Shown here: piece by piece, positions 1 through 8,898 of the stretch | Numbering within the stretch: position 1 is the stretch's first letter | How the letters are laid out: each line of letters starts with the position of its first letter | Assembly (NCBI GenBank): GCA_963674575.2 | Contig: CAXXQT010000001.1 | Coordinates: 1,302,001-1,366,000, forward strand | Length of the DNA stretch: 64,000 bases | Source: JAAYAY01 sp963674575 | GTDB taxonomy: Bacteria; Planctomycetota; Planctomycetia; Pirellulales; Thermoguttaceae | Reading direction: 5' to 3' | Program-made: the position numbers and the translations under genes | Notes under the pieces: model-generated | The model's database searches: none | Told to the model about the DNA's origin: nothing | Seen by the model: only the letters and a program-made list of their open reading frames with translations

Positions 1-204
1 GAAACCTGGCGTCAACTCTGCGAAAAACTCGATCAGGAACAGTCGACTGAGAATGCGTCGGCCGCCGCGATACTCTCGGGTGGGGGGGGAGGGGCCGCCT
101 CGGAGTTGCCCTATCCGTCAGCTCCCACCATGCCGCCCGTGGATCTCTCGTCCGATTTCGGGGGAGGAGACGGGGTCTCCTCGGGGTTCTCGATCGAAGC
201 TTGA
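1..204 (+). CDS. 3' end of an unidentified CDS (partial)
   Basis: Frame 1 is open from the first base to a TGA at 202-204 and encodes 67 residues, so it can be the tail of a gene that begins outside the window. The peptide starts with a helix-like charged stretch (ETWRQLCEKLDQEQS), continues with Ala/Gly-rich sequence and ends with Pro/Asp/Gly-rich sequence (SDFGGGDG), which suits a disordered C-terminus. No family is recognisable from so little sequence. The dispersed repeats begin about 100 bases after the stop. The absence of stops and the protein-like composition support a real gene, but a chance open frame in GC-rich DNA cannot be excluded. Confidence 0.5.
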   Translation, partial: ETWRQLCEKLDQEQSTENASAAAILSGGGGGAASELPYPSAPTMPPVDLSSDFGGGDGVSSGFSIEA

Positions 205-310
205 ATCGGTAGGATGGGGAATGCAGGCGGAGGCCTGGGCGCCAACTCAAGTTAGCAGGCACGCTTCGCCGTGCCGTCCGCCAAGCAATCAACGACTTCC
301 CGTGAATCAC

Positions 311-415
311 AGCGGGCTAAAGCCTGGATTCCAACACCGCGTGGCGGTGGCATCCTTGCCGCCGTAGCATTTGCCACTCCCGAGGATCCAAGCAGGCTGA
401 AGCCTCGACTCCAAC
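311..415 (+). repeat. two copies of a dispersed 25-nt repeat upstream of mqnD
   Basis: Positions 311-335 and 391-415 carry two similar 25-mers with the core AAGCCTGGATTCCAAC or AAGCCTCGACTCCAAC, each preceded by a partly complementary GGCT. A third relative lies in inverted orientation at 35131-35154, about 35 kb away. The second copy ends 14 bases before the mqnD start, so it makes up most of that gene's leader. Apart from these copies, 205-429 shows no gene. Confidence 0.7.
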
Positions 416-429
416 TCCGGCAGGCAACC

Positions 430-1290
430 GTGACCGACCCTCGACAGCTCATTCGCGTGGGGCACAGCCCCGATCCCGACGATGCCTTCATGTTCTACGC
501 CCTGGCCAAGGACAAGCTCGATACGGGCTCCTTCCGCTTCGAACACGAACTGGTCGACATCGAAACCCTCAACCGCCGGGCCTTCACGGGGGAACTGGAA
601 CTGACGGCCGTCAGCCTCCACGCCTATGCCCACCTGAGCGACCTCTACATGCTCTGCCCCTGCGGGGCCAGCATGGGCGACCGCTACGGACCCATGGTCG
701 TCGCCCGCGAGGGCCTCGCCCTCGACGACCTCCGAGGGAAGACCATTGCCGTTCCGGGCACGCTGACGACGGCCTTCCTCGCCCTGAGCCTCTGCCTGAA
801 GGGTGAGTTCGAACACGTCGTCGTGCCCTTCGACGAGGTCCTCAACGTCGTCGAAGCGGGCCAGGCCGACGGCAAGCCCGTCGACGCCGGACTCGTCATT
901 CACGAAGGCCAGCTCACCTACGCCGACCAGAAGCTCAAGCTCGTGGTCGACACGGGCCAGTGGTGGTTCGAGAGAACCGGCCTGCCCCTGCCCCTGGGCG
1001 CCAACGCGATCCGCAAGGATCTCGGCCACGACGCGATTGTCGAGGTCACGCGACTTCTCAAGGAGAGCATCCAGTACGGCCTCGATCACCGAGCCGAGGC
1101 CCTCGACTACGCCCTCTCCTACGGTCGCGGGCTGGATCGTTCCATGGCCGACGAGTTCGTCGGAATGTACGTCAACGACTGGACCCTCGATTTCGGCCAG
1201 CGCGGTCGGCAGGCCGTCCGGGAACTTCTCGCCCAAGGCCACGCCGCTGGCGTAATTCCCAAGTTGGTCGAACCGGAATTCGTGGGATAG
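430..1290 (+). CDS. mqnD: 1,4-dihydroxy-6-naphthoate synthase (MqnD)
   Basis: MqnD acts late in the futalosine pathway of menaquinone synthesis, converting cyclic de-hypoxanthine futalosine to 1,4-dihydroxy-6-naphthoate in the cytoplasm. The protein is a two-lobed fold of the periplasmic-binding-protein type. Near the N-terminus it has the family signature GHSPDPDDAFMFYAL, followed by LTAVSLHAYAHL and a conserved PGTLTTAFLAL segment. The length of 286 residues from the GTG at 430 matches the family. The frame stays open upstream to an ATG at 271, but that extra 53-residue stretch translates intergenic repeats and does not look like protein, so the GTG was chosen. No other menaquinone gene is next to it. 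Menaquinone would be the electron acceptor for the complex I genes downstream. Confidence 0.93.
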   Translation: MTDPRQLIRVGHSPDPDDAFMFYALAKDKLDTGSFRFEHELVDIETLNRRAFTGELELTAVSLHAYAHLSDLYMLCPCGASMGDRYGPMVVAREGLALDDLRGKTIAVPGTLTTAFLALSLCLKGEFEHVVVPFDEVLNVVEAGQADGKPVDAGLVIHEGQLTYADQKLKLVVDTGQWWFERTGLPLPLGANAIRKDLGHDAIVEVTRLLKESIQYGLDHRAEALDYALSYGRGLDRSMADEFVGMYVNDWTLDFGQRGRQAVRELLAQGHAAGVIPKLVEPEFVG

Positions 1291-1294
1291 CAGC

Positions 1295-1314
1295 CATCAC
1301 GCTCCGCCGTGATG
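1295..1314. repeat. small hairpin between convergent mqnD and tatD
   Basis: CATCACG (1295-1301) and CGTGATG (1308-1314) form a 7-bp stem with a 6-base loop in the 72-base gap between two converging genes. It could help end transcription in both directions, but no T-run follows on either strand, so it may simply be another dispersed palindrome. Confidence 0.4.
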
Positions 1315-1362
1315 AGCCCCGAACAAGGCCAGTGAGTTACTTGATGGCGGGGGCTCAACAGC

Positions 1363-2142
1363 CTACGGCAGGCCAAACAGCGCTTTGGCATTGCTCGTCG
1401 TCTGAGCGATCAACGCTTCGACGGAAACATCCCGCAACGCCGCCAGCCCCTCGGCCGTGTGACGCAGCAGCGCCGGCTCGTTGCGCTTCTGCTTGCCTCG
1501 CAGAGGATGCGGCACAAGATAAGGACTGTCGGTCTCGATGAGTAGACGATCGGCGGGTACCATTCGGGCGGCGCGGCGCAGAGGCTCGAACTTCTTGTTC
1601 GTGTAAGTGACCGGACCGGCCAGGCTGATGTGCATGCCCAGGTCGAGGCACGCCGTAGCAAAATCCTCGTCGCCGCTGAAGGCATGGATCACGCCCCGAA
1701 GCGGCCCGCGGGCAACCGCCTCTCGCAGCATCTGGAGCGTGTCGGGTTCCGCCTCCCGGCAATGAATGATGACGGGGAGATCTCGCGCCTGGGCCAACTG
1801 CAGGTGGCGATCGAAGTAGTCCCGCTGCACTTCCATGGGCGTGAAGTCCCAGTAGCGGTCGAGCCCCGTTTCCCCCAGGGCGACGGCCGACCCTGCGTCG
1901 ACGAGCGCCACGATGCGATCCCAGTCGTCCGGGGCGGCTTCCGCTCCGTAGTTGGGCTGGATGCCCACGGCGGCGTGGAGAAACTCGTGGGCCTCCGCGA
2001 GACGCACGACCGCTTCCGACGAATCGGCTGTGATGCCCGGGCAGATAACGGCCTCCACCCCGGCCTCCGCAGCCTGCTGAAGAACGGCGGGTAAATCCGA
2101 AGCAAACTTGTCCTCGTCGAGGTGGGCGTGGGTGTCGATCAT
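1363..2142 (-). CDS. TatD-family metal-dependent hydrolase (DNase)
   Basis: This is a 259-residue TIM-barrel hydrolase of the TatD/YcfH family, whose members are metal-dependent deoxyribonucleases. The metal ligands are visible in the usual order: H4 and H6 in DTHAHLD, the glutamate in ALGETGLDRYW, histidines in VIIHCRE and IHAFSG, and aspartate in LLIETDSPYL. The length and the full motif set indicate an intact protein. The start lies 4 bases after the stop of the small upstream gene, so both probably belong to the transcript that begins with nuoA. TatD is not functionally linked to complex I, so this is likely read-through co-transcription. The family assignment is secure; the physiological substrate is not. 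Confidence 0.92.
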   Translation of the reverse strand: MIDTHAHLDEDKFASDLPAVLQQAAEAGVEAVICPGITADSSEAVVRLAEAHEFLHAAVGIQPNYGAEAAPDDWDRIVALVDAGSAVALGETGLDRYWDFTPMEVQRDYFDRHLQLAQARDLPVIIHCREAEPDTLQMLREAVARGPLRGVIHAFSGDEDFATACLDLGMHISLAGPVTYTNKKFEPLRRAARMVPADRLLIETDSPYLVPHPLRGKQKRNEPALLRHTAEGLAALRDVSVEALIAQTTSNAKALFGLP

Positions 2143-2146
2143 GTCT

Positions 2147-2587
2147 TCACGCCGCGCCCGCGTAGATCGCGAGGGCCTCTTTCAATTGCGCCACGTGCCG
2201 GATCGTCAGGTTCACGACCTCCCGTGCGAAATGGAACACCGGCGCCTCGGGGGCCCGTTGCGCGAGGGCTTCCGCCTCCGATGCGGTTCGCTCCATCAAG
2301 TCGATGGCATGCTCCAGAACTCGCGGAAGGGCCACGTCGTTCCAGGAGGTGAACTCGATCGGAAATTGGCCGGGGTCGGGCGGGGCCTTCCGCTCAAGGA
2401 TCGCGTCGGCGATGCGGCGGGAAAGCTGCTCCTGGTCGTCGACGATCCGGCGGAGTTGGTCGAGCATCTCGTCCGGGCCGCGGAACGCCACGGCCCGCAC
2501 CTGGACCGAATAGGCCGGGAAAGATCGCTGCATCAGGTGCAACAAACGGTTGAGCGGCGATATCACGTCGGTTTGCGGCATGGTCAC
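2147..2587 (-). CDS. conserved-looking protein of unknown function at the end of the nuo operon
   Basis: The encoded protein of 146 residues (GTG at 2587) or 144 residues (ATG at 2581) is predicted to be mostly helical, acidic and soluble, with no signal peptide or membrane segment. I do not recognise a family. Stretches such as LDQLRRIVDDQEQLSRRIADAIL and HVAQLKEALAIYAGA suggest a helical bundle. The GTG start overlaps the nuoN stop as GTGA, which suggests translational coupling, and tatD begins 4 bases after its stop. A role in complex I assembly is possible from position alone but is not shown by the sequence. The GTG start is preferred because of the tight overlap. Confidence 0.75.
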   Translation of the reverse strand: MTMPQTDVISPLNRLLHLMQRSFPAYSVQVRAVAFRGPDEMLDQLRRIVDDQEQLSRRIADAILERKAPPDPGQFPIEFTSWNDVALPRVLEHAIDLMERTASEAEALAQRAPEAPVFHFAREVVNLTIRHVAQLKEALAIYAGAA

Positions 2588-4236
2588 GGCAACAGGAGAG
2601 AGGCGGCGTTGCGGGCTTCAACGAACAGGGGATTCCAGAACACTCCCAACACGACGAGCAGGACGGCGATCAGCGTGCAGTAGTAGCCCGCATTCGACCA
2701 GACCGTAATGGTCGGGGCCGGTCGCTCTTTCGGTTCGGGATCCAGCACCATGGTCTTCACCACACGCAGGTAATAGAACAGGCTCAAGACGGTGTTCAAC
2801 ACGCCGATCATGACGAGTGACAACAGCCCGGCTCGATAGGTTTGGGCGAAGATGGCGAACTTGGAAGCGAAGCCGGCCAGCGGGGGAAGTCCCACCAGGC
2901 TGAACATGACCACGGCCACGCAAATGACGAACCACGGAGAACGCCGGGCGAGACCCGCATAGTCGGGCAGTTGCTCGCTCCCCAACTCGTTCCGAAGGAA
3001 GGCCACGATCGCAAAGGCGCCCAGGTTCATCAGCAGGTAGACGGCCAGGTAGAACAGGATGGCCGCCACGGTCTGGCGAGCCGCTTCCACGTCGCTTCCC
3101 ACCAGCAGGATCGCCGCCGCCACGGGCATCATCATGTAACCCGCGTGCGCGATCGTCGAATAGGCCAAAAGACGCTTCATGTTGTCCTGCCCGTAGGCGA
3201 CCAGGTTTCCGAAGGTGCACGTCACCGCAGCCAGAAACGCGATCAACCAGGCCAGGTAATGGCGAACCGGGGCGAGGGCGGTCGTGCCGCCTTGGGCCCG
3301 CACCTCAACACCTCCGGAGGCGGATTCGACCGCGGCGCTGGCAAGCTGCGGTACCACGGCGGGTTGCGATTCCTGGGACGCGGGGACATAGCCGAGGCCC
3401 AGAGTCAATCGCAGCAACAGGGCCAGCGCCGCCGCTTTCGAAGCGATCGAAAGGAACGCGGCCACTTCGGCTGTGGCCCCTTCAAAGGCGTCGGGGGTCC
3501 AGAAATGAAACGGCACCGCCGAAAGCTTGAAGGCGAAGCCGACCAGGATCATCAGGCCCGCCAGAACGAGGATGAGCTGGTAATCGGACGCGACGGGCGA
3601 ACTCAGCAGCCCCGCCAGCTGAACGCTCATGGTGGGCAGGTGAGCCGTCCCCAACACGCCCACGAGAAGGCTGATCCCGTAGAGCATGACCCCGGCGGCG
3701 CCGCCGCCAAAGACCGCGAACTTCAGGGCTGCCTCCGCACTCAGGCGGCGGCCCTTCATGATCCCCACCAGGGCGTAGGACGGCACACTGGCCATTTCGA
3801 TGCCCATGAACACCATCAGCATGTGATTGGCCGACACCATGAGGCACATGCCGAGCAGGGCACCGAGAATCAGCGTGTAGAATTCGGTGGCGCTCTCCCG
3901 GTCCGGCACACCGCTCAACCGCGTCATCCACGTGAACAGAAACACGAACAGCAGCAGCAGACGCCGCATGAACAGGGAGAACCCGTCCTGGACGAGCATG
4001 CCGGTGAAAATCTCCACCGGTTGATCGGGAGCCTTGGTTTTCACGGCCACGTAGAAGGCGGCCACGGTACCCACCATCATCACCACGTAGGCACTGTTGC
4101 TTTGCCCGGAAGTGAACATCCGTGCAAACAGCAACGCCACGATTGTGGCACACACGATCAATTCGGGAGCGAACGCCCAAAGCGACGTGCCCAGGGAATC
4201 CTGGAGCGAGTGATGGACCAGTTCGAAAAAGGTCAC
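2584..4236 (-). CDS. nuoN: NADH-quinone oxidoreductase subunit N
   Basis: NuoN is one of the three antiporter-like proton-pumping membrane subunits of complex I. The 550-residue sequence is a chain of about 14 hydrophobic helices. It contains the typical MVFMGIEMASVPSYALVGI segment, with the membrane glutamate, and FKLSAVPFHFWTPDAFEGA, with the lysine and the HFWTPD motif. A hydrophilic Ala/Ser/Val-rich insert of about 40 residues, around residues 290-330, sits between membrane helices and makes the protein longer than the E. coli subunit. The start overlaps the nuoM stop by 4 bases (ATGA). The gene closes the nuo series in the standard order. Confidence 0.95.
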   Translation of the reverse strand: MTFFELVHHSLQDSLGTSLWAFAPELIVCATIVALLFARMFTSGQSNSAYVVMMVGTVAAFYVAVKTKAPDQPVEIFTGMLVQDGFSLFMRRLLLLFVFLFTWMTRLSGVPDRESATEFYTLILGALLGMCLMVSANHMLMVFMGIEMASVPSYALVGIMKGRRLSAEAALKFAVFGGGAAGVMLYGISLLVGVLGTAHLPTMSVQLAGLLSSPVASDYQLILVLAGLMILVGFAFKLSAVPFHFWTPDAFEGATAEVAAFLSIASKAAALALLLRLTLGLGYVPASQESQPAVVPQLASAAVESASGGVEVRAQGGTTALAPVRHYLAWLIAFLAAVTCTFGNLVAYGQDNMKRLLAYSTIAHAGYMMMPVAAAILLVGSDVEAARQTVAAILFYLAVYLLMNLGAFAIVAFLRNELGSEQLPDYAGLARRSPWFVICVAVVMFSLVGLPPLAGFASKFAIFAQTYRAGLLSLVMIGVLNTVLSLFYYLRVVKTMVLDPEPKERPAPTITVWSNAGYYCTLIAVLLVVLGVFWNPLFVEARNAASLLLP

Positions 4237-6017
4237 GGCTGGGTGGCCTCCTCGCGATCCACTCGCGTCTCAAGGGCGGCCAGATCCGTCGGCAGGGCTT
4301 CCGACCGCTCGGCGTCGGCTGTCCTCCGGAGACGCGAATAGTGGGTCTGGGTGGCCGCGATGTCGTCGACCACCTTGTCAACACTCGGCGACATGTAGTT
4401 GAAGACCACCTTGGGATACACGCCGAACACGATGGCGAAGGCCAGCAGGGGAGCGGCGATGGCCAGTTCCCGCTTCGTCATGGGCTTGATCTCTTCCGCA
4501 TGGGGGCCCCTATATTCCGCTCCCAGGTAGACTCGCTGGATCGTCCAGAGGATGTAGCCCGCCGTGAGAATGACCACGGAGGCCGAGATCACGGCCAGGA
4601 CCTGGCTGTAGTTCCACACGGAAAGGACGACGAGCACTTCGCCGATGAATCCGCACAGCCCGGGCAGGCCCAGGGCCGCGAAGAAGATGCCCATGGAGAT
4701 GCCCGTGTAGACCGGCATCTTGCCGAACAGCCCGCCAAAATCGTCCAGGTTGCGGTGGTGGACCCGCTCGTAGATCACGCCCACCAGGAAGAACATGCCG
4801 GCCGAACTGATGCCGTGGGCGATCATCTGGAACATGGCGCCGTTCATGCCCATTTTCCAGTAGTCGCCGGTGGCCGTGGCTCCGCCCAGCGACCAGACAC
4901 CCAGGCCGAGTACGACATAGCCCATGTGCGAAACGGAGCTGTAAGCCACGAGGCGTTTGAAATCCGTCTGGGCCATGGCGGCGAAGGCCCCGTAGACCAT
5001 GCTGATCACACCGAGAGAGCACACCAGCCAGGCCAGATCGTAGGCCGCTTCGGGGCAGATCGGGTAGCAGATGCGAATGATCCCGTATCCGCCCATCTTC
5101 AGAAGCACCCCGGCCAGGATCATGGAGATCGGCGTTGGAGCCTCCACGTGGGCGTCCGGAAGCCACGTGTGGATCGGCACCGACGGGACCTTGACCAGGA
5201 AACCGATCAGCAACAGGAGGAACACCCACCACTGGATCGACTTGCCCCATACCAGATCCTGCGAGAAGGGCGAGTCGGCGGCCTGCCCCTGATGCGCCAG
5301 GGCCAGGAGGTTGAACGTGTGCAGCGGCGTCTTCGAGTCCGGATCGTATTCCTCCTGAACGCTCTCGTGAACATGCGAACTGGTAACCGCCATCACGTTC
5401 AGCTTGTTCACGTCGCTATTGAAATACAGGACCAGAATGGCCACGAGCATCAACACGCTGCCGGCCATGGTGAACAGGAAAAACTTGATGGCCGCATATT
5501 CCCGCCGCGGACCGCCCCAAATGCCGATCAGGAAGTACATCGGCAGGAGCATGACTTCCCAGAACACGTAGAACAGGAAGAAGTCGAGGGCCATGAACAC
5601 GCCCAGCATCCCCATCTCCAGCAGGAGGAACAGGATGCAATAGGCCTTCACGTGCTTGTTGATCGTCCAACTGGCTCCCATGGCCAGGATGCTCAAGAAC
5701 GAGGTGAGCAGGACGAGCGGCAGGCTGATGCCGTCGATTCCCAGGGCGTAGTAAATGTTGAACGACTCGATCCAGGGGATGCTGAAGGCGTACTGCATCT
5801 GGGCCTTGCCCAACTCGAATCCCACGGATGAGTTCCCGCTGGGCGAGGCTGGCATGGCCACGACGATTGTTAGAATCGCCGTGAGGATCGTCGTGGCCAG
5901 GGCAACCTGCTTGAACAGGTCGTCCCGTCCCTTCGGCAACAGGCCGATCACCAACGCTCCCAACGCCGGGAGAAAGATGATCAGGCTCAGGAGGACAGGG
6001 GGACTGGTAAGTGTCAT
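4233..6017 (-). CDS. nuoM: NADH-quinone oxidoreductase subunit M
   Basis: NuoM is the second antiporter-like proton-channel subunit of complex I. The 594-residue polytopic membrane protein shows FFLFYVFWEVMLLPMYFLIG, with the essential glutamate, HTWLPDAHVEAPTPISMILA and LLKMGGYG, with the channel lysine. Two features make it longer than usual: a hydrophilic loop around residues 210-260 with an acidic and His-containing stretch, and a charged C-terminal tail of about 50 residues. The 27 bases between nuoL and nuoM contain no visible promoter, so it is part of the same transcript. The assignment is secure. Confidence 0.96.
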   Translation of the reverse strand: MTLTSPPVLLSLIIFLPALGALVIGLLPKGRDDLFKQVALATTILTAILTIVVAMPASPSGNSSVGFELGKAQMQYAFSIPWIESFNIYYALGIDGISLPLVLLTSFLSILAMGASWTINKHVKAYCILFLLLEMGMLGVFMALDFFLFYVFWEVMLLPMYFLIGIWGGPRREYAAIKFFLFTMAGSVLMLVAILVLYFNSDVNKLNVMAVTSSHVHESVQEEYDPDSKTPLHTFNLLALAHQGQAADSPFSQDLVWGKSIQWWVFLLLLIGFLVKVPSVPIHTWLPDAHVEAPTPISMILAGVLLKMGGYGIIRICYPICPEAAYDLAWLVCSLGVISMVYGAFAAMAQTDFKRLVAYSSVSHMGYVVLGLGVWSLGGATATGDYWKMGMNGAMFQMIAHGISSAGMFFLVGVIYERVHHRNLDDFGGLFGKMPVYTGISMGIFFAALGLPGLCGFIGEVLVVLSVWNYSQVLAVISASVVILTAGYILWTIQRVYLGAEYRGPHAEEIKPMTKRELAIAAPLLAFAIVFGVYPKVVFNYMSPSVDKVVDDIAATQTHYSRLRRTADAERSEALPTDLAALETRVDREEATQP

Positions 6018-6044
6018 AATCGTGTGAACCCTTGGCCGAAGCCC

Positions 6045-8468
6045 CTAGGGAAGCAGGGTCATGTTTCGGTAAAAGAAAATCAGGAGGAACAAGGCGACGG
6101 TCGATACGGCGATCATCACCACGTACTGGCGCAAAAGACCCGACTGCAAGGGTCGCAGCCTCTGCCCGAATCCGTAGGTCAGCCGTCCGAGCCCGTTGAC
6201 TATGCGGTCGACCACAAGCCGGTCGATCAGGTCGTCGATGCGGGCCACGGCCACGCAGAAGCGGGCGGAACCATCGGCGAGCCGGTCGATCACCAACCGG
6301 TCCAGTGCCCCGGCCACTTGGGCCAGCAGCAGCGTCGGCTTGACGAACACCAGGTCGTAGAGCTCATCGAAGAACCACTTGTGGATCAGGAACGCGTGGA
6401 CGGGCCAGAGGGCACGCCGCACCGTCTCCGGATTGAAAACCCGCACCAAGTAAAACAGCACGGCGATCAGAAAGCCGGTCACGGCCGCGCCGGAGGCGAT
6501 CATGGAAACAGGCCTGTGAACGGCATCAAGGTGCGAAAGATGCTCTGCCGGCACGACGAGGCTGGCGATCTCGACGCTGCCCGGGAATCCTTCCGCCGTT
6601 CCCACAGGCCGAGCCTGTTCGAGCAGTCCGGGCAGGTTCAGCCCCGGCACCGGCCAACCGGCCGTCACCGCGAAGAAAGCGAGAATCACAAGGGGAACGT
6701 ACATCGATGCGGGCGACTCATGGGCATGGTCGTAAACACGTTGGTTTCGCGGCTTGCCCGCAAAGGTCATGAACCACAACCGGAACATGTAGAATGCGGT
6801 GATCGCCGCGCCCGCGGCGGCAACCCAGAACAGCCAGGCCTGGGAGGGGGATCGCTGGCCGAACGAAAAGGCCTGGGCCAGGATCGAGTCCTTCGAGTGG
6901 AATCCGCTCAAACCGTACAGAAGGGGAATCCCCGCTCCGGAAATCGCCAGGCAGCCGGCGAGCATGGTCCAGGCCGTCCACGGCATCTTCTTGCGTAACC
7001 CGCCCATTTCGGGCATCTCGTTCGTGTGGCACGCGTGGATCACCGAACCGGAACACAAGAACAGCAGGGATTTGAAGAAAGCGTGGGTGAAAAGGTGGAA
7101 CAGGCCTGCCGCCCAACCACCAACACCCAAAGAAAACATCATGTAGCCCAACTGGCTCACGGTCGAGTAGGCCAGGACTCGCTTGATGTCGGTAGCGGTA
7201 ATGGCGATCGTGGCGGCCATGAACAGGGTGGCACAGCCCACGTAGGCGATCACGAGCAGCACCTCGGGGGCGAAAACCGGATAGAACCGTCCCACGAGGT
7301 AGACGCCCGCCGCCACCATCGTGGCCGCATGGATCAGGGCGCTGACCGGCGTGGGACCTTCCATGGCGTCGGGAAGCCACACGTGCAGCGGGAATTGGGC
7401 GCTCTTGCCCACGCACCCGCAGAAGATCCCCAGTCCCGCGAGGATCAACAGCCAGTAGCCCGTGTTGTGCTTCCGCAATTCCGTAATTCGCTGGGCAATC
7501 TGGATCTCCGCTTCCTCGGCGCTCGGCATCGACTCGTAGATCGAATCCATCTGGCTGGCGGCCGCCATGCGGACGAGCCCGTCGGGGACGGTCAACTCGC
7601 GGCCGTTTTCGTCGGGGCGAACCTGGCTGAAGATGCCCGGATGCACAGTTCCGTTGGCGTCCTCGATGTCGCCGAAAGCGAACGTGCCCAGCCCGCCGAA
7701 CAGGACCATCAGCCCGATGATCATGCCGAAGTCGCCAACACGGTTGACGATAAAGGCCTTGTTGGCCGCATTGGAAGCCGATTTTCGTTCGATGTAGAAC
7801 CCGATCAGCAGGTAGGAACAGATGCCGACCAGTTCCCAGAAGACGAACACCATGGCGATGTTGCCCGCCACCACCAGGCCCAGCATGCTGAAGCAGAACA
7901 GGGAAAGGTACTGGTAAAAGCGGTGAAATCTCCCGGCCCGGACGAGCGGCTTGCCGCTCGAGGTGGACGCCAGCGGGTCGGTCACGTCTTCCAATTCCTC
8001 GTGCATGTAGCCGAAGGAATACACGTGGATGCACGTGGCGATCAGCGAGACCATGACAAACATGCCAAGGGTCAACGCGTCGATGTAGTAGCCGATCGTC
8101 AGCTTGAGCGAACCGAATTCGGCGAGCGTGTACCAGTCGTCGGTGAAATGGACAGGCGAAGCGTGCTCGCCATGGGCTTCCGGCGTTTCATGCTCCTCGT
8201 GGTTGCCTGTTTCACCGTGGCGATCGGCTTCGCCGTGGACCGCGGCCTCGTCGTGGTGAGTGCTCACGATCGGGTGGTGCCAGAGCCAGGATCCGAGGGC
8301 GATGAGCGAAAGAACGAGCGACGTGCCAATCGCGCCGGTGGCGATATAACCGGCCTTGTGGCCGGCGCGGCCCAGCCTTGGTCCGGCAAACACGATGACC
8401 GTGAAGGAGGCCAGCGGCAGCAGCCAGGCGAGCAGGAGCAACAGCGGTAATAGCGTGGCGAGTTCCAT
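6045..8468 (-). CDS. nuoL: NADH-quinone oxidoreductase subunit L
   Basis: NuoL is the distal proton-pumping subunit, which carries the long lateral helix along the membrane arm. At 807 residues it is well above the usual ~610. Core motifs are present: MVFVFWELVGICSYLLIGFY and SAQFPLHVWLPDAMEGPTP followed by VSALIHAATMVAAGVYL. The extra length comes from three places: a His-rich acidic loop after the second helix (11 His between residues 64 and about 107), a hydrophilic insert around residues 275-340, and an extended C-terminal region with further hydrophobic segments. The ATG shares one base with the nuoK stop (TGATG), which indicates coupled translation. The role of the His-rich loop is unknown. 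Confidence 0.96.
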   Translation of the reverse strand: MELATLLPLLLLLAWLLPLASFTVIVFAGPRLGRAGHKAGYIATGAIGTSLVLSLIALGSWLWHHPIVSTHHDEAAVHGEADRHGETGNHEEHETPEAHGEHASPVHFTDDWYTLAEFGSLKLTIGYYIDALTLGMFVMVSLIATCIHVYSFGYMHEELEDVTDPLASTSSGKPLVRAGRFHRFYQYLSLFCFSMLGLVVAGNIAMVFVFWELVGICSYLLIGFYIERKSASNAANKAFIVNRVGDFGMIIGLMVLFGGLGTFAFGDIEDANGTVHPGIFSQVRPDENGRELTVPDGLVRMAAASQMDSIYESMPSAEEAEIQIAQRITELRKHNTGYWLLILAGLGIFCGCVGKSAQFPLHVWLPDAMEGPTPVSALIHAATMVAAGVYLVGRFYPVFAPEVLLVIAYVGCATLFMAATIAITATDIKRVLAYSTVSQLGYMMFSLGVGGWAAGLFHLFTHAFFKSLLFLCSGSVIHACHTNEMPEMGGLRKKMPWTAWTMLAGCLAISGAGIPLLYGLSGFHSKDSILAQAFSFGQRSPSQAWLFWVAAAGAAITAFYMFRLWFMTFAGKPRNQRVYDHAHESPASMYVPLVILAFFAVTAGWPVPGLNLPGLLEQARPVGTAEGFPGSVEIASLVVPAEHLSHLDAVHRPVSMIASGAAVTGFLIAVLFYLVRVFNPETVRRALWPVHAFLIHKWFFDELYDLVFVKPTLLLAQVAGALDRLVIDRLADGSARFCVAVARIDDLIDRLVVDRIVNGLGRLTYGFGQRLRPLQSGLLRQYVVMIAVSTVALFLLIFFYRNMTLLP

Positions 8469-8821
8469 CAGCCTTTCAACTCGTCCCCTTCGTCGACGTC
8501 AATCGTGGCGTGGGTGTTGTAGTAACAGAGCGCGATGGCCAGGGCCACGGCGGCCTCGGCGGCTGCCAGCACGATGATGAACAGCGTGATCAGATGCCCA
8601 TCCAGCCCCAGGGCCAAATGGGAGTCGGCCCGCAGGAAGGGACAGGAAAAGGCGACGAAATTGACGGCGGCCCCGTTCAAAACCAATTCGACGCCCATCA
8701 ACACGCCGATTGCGTTTCGCTTCGTCGCCATGCACACGATCCCGCACACGAACAGGATCGCTCCCACGACAAGGTAGTGCGAGAGGCTGACTGGTTGACC
8801 TAGGATGAACATGGACGGCAA
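8468..8821 (-). CDS. nuoK: NADH-quinone oxidoreductase subunit K
   Basis: NuoK is a small membrane subunit with three transmembrane helices that links the quinone-side half of complex I to the pumping subunits. The 117-residue sequence shows GVLMGVELVLNGAAVNFVAF, with the conserved membrane glutamate, and VLAAAEAAVALAIALCYY, with the second one, as in other NuoK proteins. The length is close to the family norm. The stop overlaps the nuoL start. A 76-base gap with two palindromes separates it from nuoJ, which is unusual in an otherwise tightly packed operon and might affect relative expression. Confidence 0.95.
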   Translation of the reverse strand: MPSMFILGQPVSLSHYLVVGAILFVCGIVCMATKRNAIGVLMGVELVLNGAAVNFVAFSCPFLRADSHLALGLDGHLITLFIIVLAAAEAAVALAIALCYYNTHATIDVDEGDELKG

Positions 8822-8839
8822 CGTTCGGGGTTCAGTAGG

Positions 8840-8898
8840 GTGCGTCTTGACGCACGGGGATTTGGTTTTCGCTGGCTTACGGTGCGTCTCGACGCACC
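8840..8898. repeat. paired TGCGTC..GACGCA palindromes inside the nuo operon
   Basis: GTGCGTC-TT-GACGCAC at 8840-8855 and GGTGCGTC-TC-GACGCACC at 8881-8898 are near-perfect palindromes of one family. The second reaches the nuoJ stop codon. A third member lies at 38995-39008, so this is a dispersed repeat family and not a local operator. In the transcript each can fold into a small hairpin with a 2-base apex. Confidence 0.8.

Noticed and set aside
271..429. N-terminal extension of mqnD to the ATG at 271
   Set aside because: The extra residues translate dispersed intergenic repeats; the GTG at 430 places the family signature where expected.
4122..5831. Long plus-strand open frame opposite nuoM and nuoN
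   Set aside because: It is His/Gln/Arg-rich antisense sequence with no signature, and is explained by the codon bias of the real minus-strand genes.
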